Assembly (NCBI RefSeq): GCF_000497755.1
Contig: NZ_AYOD01000054.1
Span: forward strand, 18,911-82,910
Direction of reading: 5' to 3'
DNA: 64,000 nt
From: Aliihoeflea sp. 2WW
Lineage (GTDB): Bacteria; Pseudomonadota; Alphaproteobacteria; Rhizobiales; Rhizobiaceae
The notes beneath the pieces were generated by a model. The model had not been told where the DNA came from. It ran no database searches and saw nothing but the letters and a program-made list of their open reading frames with translations. Made by a program: the position numbers and the translations under genes. Shown piece by piece: positions 8,359 to 16,146 of the stretch (the stretch's first letter is position 1; each line of letters starts with the position of its first letter).

Positions 8359-9260
8359 GCCTGCGATCCTCCGCGCATCTTCAAGAATTCTTCCAGTTCG
8401 GCGCGGGTCGGAATGCCCGCTCGTCCGCCGAACCGCGTGCATTTCAGCGCCGCGGCCGCCGAGGCGAAGCGGATCGCCCCGCGCGTCTCCAGCCCTTCGG
8501 CGAGCGCCACGGTCAGCGCGCCATGCCAGACGTCGCCCGCGCCAAGCGTATCGACGACCTCGACGTGGAAGGCCGGCTCATGCGCGATCGAGTCGCCCTC
8601 GAAGAACAAAGTCCCCTCCGCGCCGATCGTCACCGAAAGATGCGCCGCGCACCGATCGCGCAACCGCATCAGCCCTTCCCGCGGATCGTCCGTCCCGGTC
8701 ATCTCGCGCAGCGCCTGCGCCGACAGCGCGACATGGCTCGCCGCATCGAGAAGGCTCGCATCGAAAGGCGGCCGGTCGACATCGAGCACGGCCGGCAGAC
8801 CCGCCGCACGCGCCAGATCGAAGAGGTGCCGTGCGCCTTCCTCCCAGCGAATGTCACCCATCACCGCGCCGGTCCCGGCCGGCAATTCGCCCGGCAGCCA
8901 GTCCGTCGCCGTCGGGATCGACCAGTCGCCATAATTGACGATCATCCGCTCACCCGCCGCGTCGATGAATACGGAGGATAGCGGCGAACGATGTCCCGCG
9001 AACCGCCGCAGCCCGGCACAATCCACGCCCTCGGCCAGAAGCCCGTCAATGATCTGCCCGGCCACCACATCGTCGCCGAGGCGGCCGATCATGTGCGCCT
9101 TGTGCCCCAGCCGCGCCGCGGTCGCCGCCGCATTGGCGGCCAGCCCACCGCCCACCACCTGCATGTCGCGGGCACGGTATTTCTCAGCGCGGTCCGGCAT
9201 CCGGTCGACCGAAAAGACATAGTCGACGACCGCGATGCCGATGAAGAAGATGTCGCTCAT
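8355..9260 (-). CDS. PfkB-family sugar kinase, YihV-like 6-deoxy-6-sulfofructose kinase
   Basis: A 301-residue PfkB kinase with GGG at residues 37-39 and the DTLGAGD signature ending at catalytic Asp243. The resemblance to E. coli YihV is unusually close: the EKYRARD region, GERMIVNY, and the C-terminal ALKCTRFGGRAGIP nearly match. Lys27, Asn109 and Arg138, which I recall as the sulfonate-coordinating residues of YihV, fall at the same positions here. The start at 9260 gives the YihV-type N-terminus; an in-frame extension to 9359 would cross the operator and is rejected. It is the first gene of the operon kinase-aldolase-isomerase-Gfo/Idh/MocA. Expected reaction: ATP-dependent phosphorylation of sulfofructose at C1. 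Confidence 0.83.
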   Translation of the reverse strand: MSDIFFIGIAVVDYVFSVDRMPDRAEKYRARDMQVVGGGLAANAAATAARLGHKAHMIGRLGDDVVAGQIIDGLLAEGVDCAGLRRFAGHRSPLSSVFIDAAGERMIVNYGDWSIPTATDWLPGELPAGTGAVMGDIRWEEGARHLFDLARAAGLPAVLDVDRPPFDASLLDAASHVALSAQALREMTGTDDPREGLMRLRDRCAAHLSVTIGAEGTLFFEGDSIAHEPAFHVEVVDTLGAGDVWHGALTVALAEGLETRGAIRFASAAAALKCTRFGGRAGIPTRAELEEFLKMRGGSQA

Positions 9261-9331
9261 GCACCTGTCGCACTGTTCGCGCGGATGACCTGCGCTATCT
9301 GCAAGCGCCGTTGATGAATGAACGGTAACAG

Positions 9332-9352
9332 GTCTTGTATCTTTTACAAGAC
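9332..9352. promoter_or_regulatory. Perfect inverted repeat, probable GntR operator between the SQ operon and ABC importer
   Basis: GTCTTGTA (9332-9339), a 5-base spacer, then TACAAGAC (9345-9352) form a perfect 8-5-8 palindrome. It lies 72 bases before the kinase start and 88 bases before the importer ATPase start, so one bound dimer could control both directions. It shares 15 of 21 positions with the site at 3352-3372. Confidence 0.75.
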
Positions 9353-9439
9353 ATGCCATGATCAGCCTTGATCGGTGCCCTTGGACGGCGCCGCACTTGC
9401 GAATATGGTCCCGGAAAGAGGACCCTTTGGGAGGTGTGC

Positions 9440-10528
9440 GTGGCAGGCGTCGAAATCCGCCAGGTCGTCAAGCAGTATGGCCGCGTCGAAGTGCTCCACC
9501 GCGTGGACCTGTCGGTGCGCGACGGCGAGTTCGTGGTCCTGGTCGGCCCATCCGGCTGCGGCAAGTCCACACTTCTGCGCATGATCGCGGGGCTCGAAGG
9601 CATCACCGGCGGCGAGATCGCCATCGACGGCACAATCGTCAACGACATGCCGCCGCGCGAGCGCGACATCGCCATGGTCTTCCAGGATTACGCGCTTTAT
9701 CCACACAAGAGCGTCTACGACAATATGGGCTTCGGCCTCAGGATGCGCGGCACGCCGAAATCCGAGATCGAGACGCTGGTCCACGAGGCGGCAGACATTC
9801 TCCAGATCCGGCACCTGCTCGAGCGCCGCCCCGGCCAGCTCTCCGGTGGCCAGCGCCAGCGCGTCGCCATGGGCCGCGCCATCGTGCGCCGCCCCAAGGT
9901 CTTCCTCTTCGACGAACCCCTCTCCAATCTCGATGCCCAGCTTCGCGCCGAGATGCGCGTCGAGATCAAGAAGCTGCACCAGCGCTTCGGCACCACCATC
10001 GTCTATGTCACCCACGACCAGATCGAGGCGATGACGCTGGCCGACCGGATCGCCATCATGAAGGACGGCCACCTCCAGCAATACGGCACACCGGACGAGG
10101 TCTATAACCGCCCGGCGAACCGCTTCGTCGCCTCCTTCATCGGCGCCCCGCCGATGAACATGACGCCCGCCAGCGTGTCGGCGGATGCGCAAGTGATCCG
10201 CTTGCCGTCGGGCACGGACGTCACCCCGCGCGGCGCCAACCTTGCCGCCTGCGCCGGCCGCGACATCGTCATCGGCCTGCGCCCCGAGCATGTCGCGCTT
10301 GGCCATGACGACCCGTCGCGCACGCCCGTTTCCGGCCAGGTCGAGCTGGTCGAGCCCCTCGGCTCGGAAACGCAGGCGACCGTCCGCGTCGGCGACGCCC
10401 GCTTCACCGGCCGCTTTTCGCCGGAAGCCGGGCTGAAGCACGGTCAGGACGTCACGCTCGGCCTTGCGCTCGACCGCGCCCATTTCTTCGACGCCGAAAC
10501 CGGCGAGGCCATCCGCCTTGCCGCTTGA
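9440..10528 (+). CDS. ABC importer ATPase, MalK/UgpC (CUT1) family
   Basis: A 362-residue ATPase of CUT1 carbohydrate importers. It shows Walker [10 protein letters not shown], the ABC signature [14 protein letters not shown], Walker [13 protein letters not shown], the switch motif VYVTHDQ, and a C-terminal TOBE region of about 120 residues. GTG at 9440 is chosen because GGGAGG lies five bases upstream; the frame is open to 9368, but that segment overlaps nothing conserved. It is the first gene of ATPase-binding protein-permease-permease. In the SQ context it probably energises uptake of SQ or sulfoquinovosyl glycerol, like the Agrobacterium Smo importer, but the ATPase itself carries no substrate information. 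Confidence 0.92.
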   Translation: MAGVEIRQVVKQYGRVEVLHRVDLSVRDGEFVVLVGPSGCGKSTLLRMIAGLEGITGGEIAIDGTIVNDMPPRERDIAMVFQDYALYPHKSVYDNMGFGLRMRGTPKSEIETLVHEAADILQIRHLLERRPGQLSGGQRQRVAMGRAIVRRPKVFLFDEPLSNLDAQLRAEMRVEIKKLHQRFGTTIVYVTHDQIEAMTLADRIAIMKDGHLQQYGTPDEVYNRPANRFVASFIGAPPMNMTPASVSADAQVIRLPSGTDVTPRGANLAACAGRDIVIGLRPEHVALGHDDPSRTPVSGQVELVEPLGSETQATVRVGDARFTGRFSPEAGLKHGQDVTLGLALDRAHFFDAETGEAIRLAA

Positions 10529-10579
10529 TCAGAGCATTCCGGCCCGCTTGTCGGGTCCGCAACATCAGGGAGTAGAGAC

Positions 10580-11839
10580 ATGACGAGACTGATTACCGGA
10601 ACTGCCCTCGCTGCGATCATGACCATGTCGGCCGGCTCGGCCTTCGCGCAGACCGAACTGCGCATCTTCACCGGCGGCCAGCAGCGCCCCGACGTAATGC
10701 GCCAGATCCTCGACGCCTATCAGGAGCAGAACCCCGACGTGACGGTCGAGATCGAAGTCGGCGGCGCGACGTCCGAGCAGCAGCAGCAGTACCTCAACAC
10801 CGTCCTCGCCTCGCAGGATTCGACGCTCGACGTGGTGCTGATCGACGTCATCCGCCCCGCGCAGTGGGCCGCGGCCGGCTGGGCCGAGCCGCTCGATGAA
10901 TATCTCGGCGACGAACGCGACGCGATCATGGACCGCTATTTGCCCGCCTATCGCGAGGCCAACATCGTCGACGGTGCGGTCATGGCGCTGCCCTATTTCG
11001 CGGACTCGCAGTTCCTCTACTACCGCACCGACCTTCTCGAAAAGCACGGCGTCGAGCCGCCGAAGACCTGGGACGAGTTGAAGGCAGCCGCGCTCAAGAT
11101 CCAGGAAGCCGAGGGCAACCCCAACCTCGCCGGGTTCCTCACCGCCGGCGCGCCGATCGAGGGCACGGTCTGCACCTATCTCGTTCCCTATTGGGGCGCG
11201 GGCGGCGAGCTTGGCGGCGAAGGCGGCGCGATCACACTGTCGGCCGAACAGGCGGCGCAGCCCTTCGAGCTCTGGGGCGACTTCAAGGAAGCTGGCGTCC
11301 TGCCCGCCAACATCGCCGAAATCCCGACCGACCGCATCCGCCAGGATTTCCAGGCCGGCAACGCCATCTTCGCCATGAACTGGGGCTATGTCTGGAACCG
11401 CGTCCAGAACGACGAGGACAGCCAGGTCAAGGGCAATGTCGGCGTCGTCACCCTGCCCGGCTTCACCGCCGACACGCCGGCCACCTGTATCGGCGGCTGG
11501 CAGCTCGCCGTCTCCGCCTTCTCGGAAAACAAGGAAGCCGCGGTCGAGCTGGTGAAGTATCTCTCCAGCCCTGAAGTCTCCAAGCAGCAGGCGATCCTCG
11601 CCTCGCACATGCCTGTCTTCCCCGACGTCTACACCGACGCCGAGGTGCTGGAGGCCAATCCGTGGTTCGAGGACGCGCTGCCGGTCGTCGAAACCGCCCG
11701 CTCACGCCCCGTCACCCCAGCCTATCCGCGTGTCTCGGAAGTCATTCGCACCAACATGAACGCCTTCCTCGCCGGCACGCAGGATGGTGCGGCATCGCTC
11801 CAGGCCATTGAGCAGGGGCTTTCCGAGGTCATGCAGTAG
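10580..11839 (+). CDS. Periplasmic sugar-binding protein of CUT1 ABC importer (SQ/SQ-glycoside candidate)
   Basis: A 419-residue extracellular solute-binding protein, family 1. The signal peptide ends at AFA near residue 23. The mature part has the family features VVLIDVIRPAQWA near 90, an ALPYFADSQFLYYRTDLL segment near 140, and INGGW-like CIGGWQLAVSAFSENKEAA near 305. AGGGAG precedes the ATG. It delivers ligand to the two permeases downstream; between it and the first permease lies a pair of inverted palindromic repeats. The ligand is inferred from the cluster to be SQ or a sulfoquinovoside; family 1 proteins bind many oligosaccharides and glycerol phosphates. Confidence 0.85.
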   Translation: MTRLITGTALAAIMTMSAGSAFAQTELRIFTGGQQRPDVMRQILDAYQEQNPDVTVEIEVGGATSEQQQQYLNTVLASQDSTLDVVLIDVIRPAQWAAAGWAEPLDEYLGDERDAIMDRYLPAYREANIVDGAVMALPYFADSQFLYYRTDLLEKHGVEPPKTWDELKAAALKIQEAEGNPNLAGFLTAGAPIEGTVCTYLVPYWGAGGELGGEGGAITLSAEQAAQPFELWGDFKEAGVLPANIAEIPTDRIRQDFQAGNAIFAMNWGYVWNRVQNDEDSQVKGNVGVVTLPGFTADTPATCIGGWQLAVSAFSENKEAAVELVKYLSSPEVSKQQAILASHMPVFPDVYTDAEVLEANPWFEDALPVVETARSRPVTPAYPRVSEVIRTNMNAFLAGTQDGAASLQAIEQGLSEVMQ

Positions 11840-11861
11840 GGGTTGAGAGCTTGAGCCCGGC

Positions 11862-11910
11862 CACCCCCCTCTGTCCTGCCGGACATCTCCCCCTCAAGGG
11901 GGGAGATCAC
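11862..11910 (-). repeat. Palindromic intergenic repeat, copy 1 (inverted relative to copies 2 and 3)
   Basis: A C/T-rich element whose core CTCCCCCTCAAGGGGGGAG is a hairpin and which carries a second small hairpin GTCC-TGCC-GGAC. Its reverse complement matches the element at 11968-12014 with four differences in about 47 bases. Elements of this type are common between genes in Mesorhizobium-like genomes. Confidence 0.8.
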
Positions 11911-11967
11911 GCACGACATCCATTCCGCCAAGACGTTGGTGATTCGAGCGGGGCGACGACGAGACTG

Positions 11968-12014
11968 ATCTCCCCCCTTGAGGGGGAGATGCCTGGCAAG
12001 GCAGAGGGGGGTGC
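11968..12014 (+). repeat. Palindromic intergenic repeat, copy 2
   Basis: Same element as 11862-11910 but in the opposite orientation, so the pair can fold into one long stem-loop in the importer mRNA. The small hairpin here is GCCT-GGCA-AGGC in this orientation, a compensated version of the GTCC/GGAC stem of copies 1 and 3. Its terminal GAGGGGGG lies six bases before the GTG start of the permease gene and appears to supply its ribosome binding site. Confidence 0.8.
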
Positions 12015-12017
12015 CTC

Positions 12018-12938
12018 GTGCTGACATCGACCACAAAACCCCTCCCCCTCTCCCGCCTCGAAAAATCCGAGCGCCGCCTCGGTCTCCTGATGATCCTGCC
12101 GGCGTTCCTGCTGCTCTTCGCGGTCGTCCTCTTCCCGATCGGCCGCCTGCTCGTCACCTCCACGCAGCAACTGCGCCTCACCGAACCGTGGCTCGGCACG
12201 CCCTTCATCGGCCTCGCGCACTACCAGAAGGCGCTCACCGACCCGCGCTTTTGGGAAACGACGCTCAACACCTTCATCTACATCGCCGTGACCGTCCCCG
12301 GCGCGATCGTCGTCGGCCTCGGCCTTGCGCTCCTTGCCAACCAGCCCTTCAAGGTCAAATGGCCGGTGCGGCTCGGCCTGCTCCTGCCCTGGGCGCTGCC
12401 GCTGGTCTTCGCGGGCCTGATCTTCCGCTGGTTCTTCGAGTTCAACCAGGGCATCGTCAACAATATCCTGATGTGGGTCGGCCTGCCCAAGCTCGCCTGG
12501 CTCACCGATCCCTTCCTCGCCACAATCGCCATCTGCATCGCCATCATCTGGAAGACGTCGAGCTTCGTCGCGCTGATCCTGCTGGCCGGCCTGCAGACCA
12601 TCCCGAAATCGCTCTACGAAGCGGCCGAGATCGACGGCGCGTCGAAATGGCAGCAATTCATCGAGATCACGCTGCCGATGCTCCGGCCCGCCATCATCGT
12701 CGCCGCGATCTTCCGCACCATCACCGCCATCCAGACCTTCGACATCCCCTACGCGATGACCAATGGCGGGCCGGGCAATTCGACCGAGACGCTCGCCATG
12801 TACATCCACAAGACGACGATCGACTTCCTCGACCTCGGCTACGGCTCGGCGCTCGCGGTGCTGATGTTCGTCGTCTCGCTCGTCATGACCGCCGGCTACC
12901 TGCGATACACACGCCGCGACCCGCGGCAGGAGGCGTGA
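12018..12938 (+). CDS. CUT1 ABC importer permease (first)
   Basis: A 306-residue MalF/UgpA-type permease with six predicted membrane helices. The cytoplasmic EAA loop (EAAEIDGASKWQQFIEITLPML, near residues 205-226) docks to the ATPase. GTG at 12018 is preferred: the G-rich end of the preceding palindromic repeat serves as the ribosome binding site. It follows the binding protein gene by 178 bases containing the inverted repeat pair, and the second permease starts two bases after its stop. It probably forms the channel heterodimer for SQ or sulfoquinovoside uptake. Confidence 0.9.
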   Translation: MLTSTTKPLPLSRLEKSERRLGLLMILPAFLLLFAVVLFPIGRLLVTSTQQLRLTEPWLGTPFIGLAHYQKALTDPRFWETTLNTFIYIAVTVPGAIVVGLGLALLANQPFKVKWPVRLGLLLPWALPLVFAGLIFRWFFEFNQGIVNNILMWVGLPKLAWLTDPFLATIAICIAIIWKTSSFVALILLAGLQTIPKSLYEAAEIDGASKWQQFIEITLPMLRPAIIVAAIFRTITAIQTFDIPYAMTNGGPGNSTETLAMYIHKTTIDFLDLGYGSALAVLMFVVSLVMTAGYLRYTRRDPRQEA

Positions 12939-12939
12939 G

Positions 12940-13770
12940 ATGATGCGCCTCCCCCGCCCCCGCGTGATGGTCCTGATTGCCGGCCTCATCGTCGTCGTCA
13001 ACGGCTTCGTTCCGGCGATCTGGATCGTGCTGACCTCGCTCAAGACCGAAGCCGAACTCCTGCGCTTGCCGATCACCATCCTGCCCGACACACTGACCTT
13101 CCAGAACTACACCCGCGTCTTCACCGACCAGCCGATCCTCACCTTCATGTGGAACTCGGTCGCCGTCGCGACACTCTCGACGCTGCTCTGCGTCACCGTC
13201 TCGGCGCTCGCCGCCTACGCTTTGGTGCGCCTTCGCCTCCCCGCCCCCGGCCTCATCCTGTCGGTGCTGATGGCGATCGCGATGTTCCCGTTGATCTCGC
13301 TGATGGTGCCGCTCTTCCAGGTCATGCGCACCGTCGGGCTTCTCAACACCTGGTGGGCGCTCGTCCTGCCCTATGCGGTGCTATCCATGCCGGTCTGCAC
13401 CATGGTCCTCATCTCCTTCTTCCAGGACATCCCGAAGGACCTTGAGAGCGCCGCGATGATCGACGGCTGCTCGCGCCTCGGGGCACTCTGGCACGTTGTC
13501 ATTCCGCTGACCGCACCCGGCGTCTTCACGGCCGGCATCCTCGCCTTCGTCAATGCGTGGGACGAGTTCCTGCTGGCGCTGACGCTGTCCTCGCGCGTGT
13601 CGAGCCGCACGCTCCCGGTCGGCATCACGCTCTATCAGGGCGAGTTTTCGTTCCCGTGGCCCATCATCTCGGCCGCGCTCGTGGTCGCCATCGTGCCGAT
13701 CTCGATCATCATCGCGCTCTTCCAGGAACGCGTCGTCGGCGGCCTGACGCAGGGTGGCATGAAGGGTTGA
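12940..13770 (+). CDS. CUT1 ABC importer permease (second)
   Basis: A 276-residue MalG/UgpE-type permease. The N-terminal helix is followed by SLKTEAELL, and the EAA-type loop is LESAAMIDGCSRLGALWHVVIPL near residues 165-187. It is the last gene of the four-gene importer operon and probably pairs with the permease encoded just upstream. After its stop comes a 93-base spacer before the unrelated MscS gene; I see no clear terminator hairpin there. Confidence 0.9.
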   Translation: MMRLPRPRVMVLIAGLIVVVNGFVPAIWIVLTSLKTEAELLRLPITILPDTLTFQNYTRVFTDQPILTFMWNSVAVATLSTLLCVTVSALAAYALVRLRLPAPGLILSVLMAIAMFPLISLMVPLFQVMRTVGLLNTWWALVLPYAVLSMPVCTMVLISFFQDIPKDLESAAMIDGCSRLGALWHVVIPLTAPGVFTAGILAFVNAWDEFLLALTLSSRVSSRTLPVGITLYQGEFSFPWPIISAALVVAIVPISIIIALFQERVVGGLTQGGMKG

Positions 13771-13863
13771 GCCCATAAATCATCGCGGCGGGGTTGACCT
13801 CCACATTTGCCCCGCCATGCTTATGGTCTCTCAGCCTTCCGATCATCGAGACCTCCGTTCCAG

Positions 13864-16140
13864 ATGCGAATCCTTGCCTGCGCCTTCCTCGCCTTGTTCC
13901 TCGTCATCGGGGGCGCGAGCGCCCAGTTCACGCCGCAGTCGGACACGGCCCCGGCCGAAGAAGCGCCCGCGGCAAGCGTCGACGACCTCATCCGCCTTCT
14001 CGAAAACGAGACCGCGCGAAACGAACTGGTCGAAAGGCTGCGCGCCGCAGGCGGGGCCGAGAACGGCGCCGAGGCCGAGGCGCAGGCCGCAGAAGGCACC
14101 GCCGATCCGACCATTGCGCGACAGATCGCCGAATACACGCGCGACATTGCGGAAGGCGTCTCCGCGACGGTCGGCGCGGTCGTCGACCTCGGAGCCGATG
14201 TCGGCGACGTCTTTTCCTCCGCATCCACCCGCGACTATGGCGAGATCACGCGTGTGGCCACCAATGTCGCGATCCTCGCCGTCGCCCTCTTCGCCAGCTA
14301 TTTCTTCCTGCGCGCCTTCGCCGGCCAGGGCCAGAAGGCGATTTCCAACCGCGTTGCCGGTCGCGGCTGGCTGGCCCGCATCATGGGGCTCATTGGAGCC
14401 ACAGCCGTCGATATCGCCGCGGTCGCCGCCGCCTGGGCGATCGGCTATGCCATCTCGCTCTATTTCCTTACCGGTCCGACCGGCCGCATGGGCATCAACC
14501 AGACCCTGCTGCTCAACGCCTTCCTCGCCGTCGAACTGACCAAGGTCGTCGTCCGTACCGTCTTCGAGCCGCATGGCCCGGCGCTGCGCCCGCTGCCCAT
14601 GAACGATACCACCGCCGCCTACTGGTATTTCTGGGCCGCGCGCATCATCGGCCTTCTGGGCTATTCCTTCATGTTCTTCGCGCCGGTCCTCGCCGATATG
14701 GTCAGCCCGACCGCCGCTCAGGCGCTGCGCGTCCTCGCCATGCTCACCGCGGTCGTCATCGGCATCCTCATCGTTCTTCAGAACAAGCACGCCGTGCGCA
14801 ACGCCATGACCTGGCGCGCCAACAACGGACGCCACGACGCCTTGTCGAAGTCGCTCGCCTTCCTCGGCGCCTATTGGCACATGATCGCCATCGCCTATCT
14901 GATCGCGATCCTCATCGTCTGGCTCGCCAATCCTGCGCAAGCCCTGCCCTACATGCTGCGCGCGACGGTCCAGTCGATCCTCGCAGTCATCGTCGGCGTC
15001 GTCATCATCTCGTTCATCTCGCGCTTCATCCATGTCGGCGTGCGCCTGCCGGACGACCTGAAGCAGCGCCTGCCGCTGCTCGAAACGCGCCTCCACGCCT
15101 TCGTTCCGCGTGTCATGCAGGTGGTCCGCACCGTCACGCTGATCGGCGTCGCCATCGCCATCGCGCAGGCCTGGGGCCTGATCGACTTCCTCGGCTGGGT
15201 CGCGTCGGAGGGTGGGCAGCGCGTCACCGGCTCGGTCATCTCGGCCGTCATCATCCTGCTCGTCGGCTTCCTTATCTACCTGGCGATGTCGTCCTGGGTC
15301 GAATACCGCCTCAACCCCAATTTCGGCACGGTGCCGACCGCGCGCGAAAAGACGCTGCTCTCGCTCTTCCGCAACGCCTTCACGGTCGCGCTTGCCATCT
15401 TCATCGTCATGCTCGCGCTCGCGCAGATCGGCATCAACATCGCGCCGCTTCTGGCCGGCGCAGGCGTGCTCGGTCTGGCGATCGGCTTCGGCGCGCAGAA
15501 ATTCGTCCAGGACATCATCACCGGCATCTTCATCCAGCTCGAAAACATCATGAACGAAGGCGACGTCGTCACGGTCGGCGCGACGTCGGGCGTGGTCGAA
15601 AGGCTGACGATCCGTTCCGTCTCGATCCGCTCGCTCGACGGCACCCTGCACCTGATCCCGTTCTCCTCGGTCGACATGGTGTCGAACTCGATGAAGGGCT
15701 TCTCCTACCACGTCGCCGAGATCGGCGTGGCCTATGACAGCGATATCGCCGAGGTGAAGGCGGCGATGCAGGATGCGTTCGACGGCCTGATGCAGACCGA
15801 CGCCAAGACCGCGATCCTCGAACCGCTCGACATTCAGGGCGTCACGCTGTTCGGCGATTCGGCCATCAACGTGCGTGCGCGCATCAAGACCCTGCCCGGC
15901 TCGCAATGGGGCATCGGCCGCAAATACAATGAACTGATCAAGGACGCTTTCGAGCGCCGCGGTATCGAGATCCCGTTCCCGCAGGTCACCTATCACGTCG
16001 GCGTCGACGGGCAGGCCGATGCGCTTTTGACGTCCAAGACGCGCAAGCGCCGCAAGCAGAAACCGGAAAAGATCGTCGACCAGCCGACCATCGACCGGCC
16101 CGAAGCCGCCGACGCACCCGACGCGGCCTCGCGCTCGTAG
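13864..16140 (+). CDS. Large MscS-family mechanosensitive channel
   Basis: A 758-residue inner-membrane protein. The signal peptide ends at ASAQ near residue 19; a periplasmic/coiled N-terminal region of about 110 residues is followed by roughly ten hydrophobic segments. The C-terminal MscS core starts near residue 515 (LAGAGVLGLAIGFGAQKFVQDIITG pore helix region), then the beta domain (GDVVTVGATSGVVERLTIRS) and the alpha/beta domain. The C-terminal tail is basic (KTRKRRKQKPEK). ATG 13864 gives the signal peptide and is preferred over upstream in-frame starts. It should relieve turgor on hypo-osmotic shock. It converges on the hybrid kinase gene six bases away. Confidence 0.9.
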   Translation: MRILACAFLALFLVIGGASAQFTPQSDTAPAEEAPAASVDDLIRLLENETARNELVERLRAAGGAENGAEAEAQAAEGTADPTIARQIAEYTRDIAEGVSATVGAVVDLGADVGDVFSSASTRDYGEITRVATNVAILAVALFASYFFLRAFAGQGQKAISNRVAGRGWLARIMGLIGATAVDIAAVAAAWAIGYAISLYFLTGPTGRMGINQTLLLNAFLAVELTKVVVRTVFEPHGPALRPLPMNDTTAAYWYFWAARIIGLLGYSFMFFAPVLADMVSPTAAQALRVLAMLTAVVIGILIVLQNKHAVRNAMTWRANNGRHDALSKSLAFLGAYWHMIAIAYLIAILIVWLANPAQALPYMLRATVQSILAVIVGVVIISFISRFIHVGVRLPDDLKQRLPLLETRLHAFVPRVMQVVRTVTLIGVAIAIAQAWGLIDFLGWVASEGGQRVTGSVISAVIILLVGFLIYLAMSSWVEYRLNPNFGTVPTAREKTLLSLFRNAFTVALAIFIVMLALAQIGINIAPLLAGAGVLGLAIGFGAQKFVQDIITGIFIQLENIMNEGDVVTVGATSGVVERLTIRSVSIRSLDGTLHLIPFSSVDMVSNSMKGFSYHVAEIGVAYDSDIAEVKAAMQDAFDGLMQTDAKTAILEPLDIQGVTLFGDSAINVRARIKTLPGSQWGIGRKYNELIKDAFERRGIEIPFPQVTYHVGVDGQADALLTSKTRKRRKQKPEKIVDQPTIDRPEAADAPDAASRS

Positions 16141-16146
16141 CGGTCG

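Noticed and set aside
4797..9260. Ordinary L-fucose, tagatose or myo-inositol catabolism operon
   Set aside because: The kinase is far closer to YihV than to other PfkB kinases, including the three recalled sulfonate-site residues, and suyAB genes share its operator.
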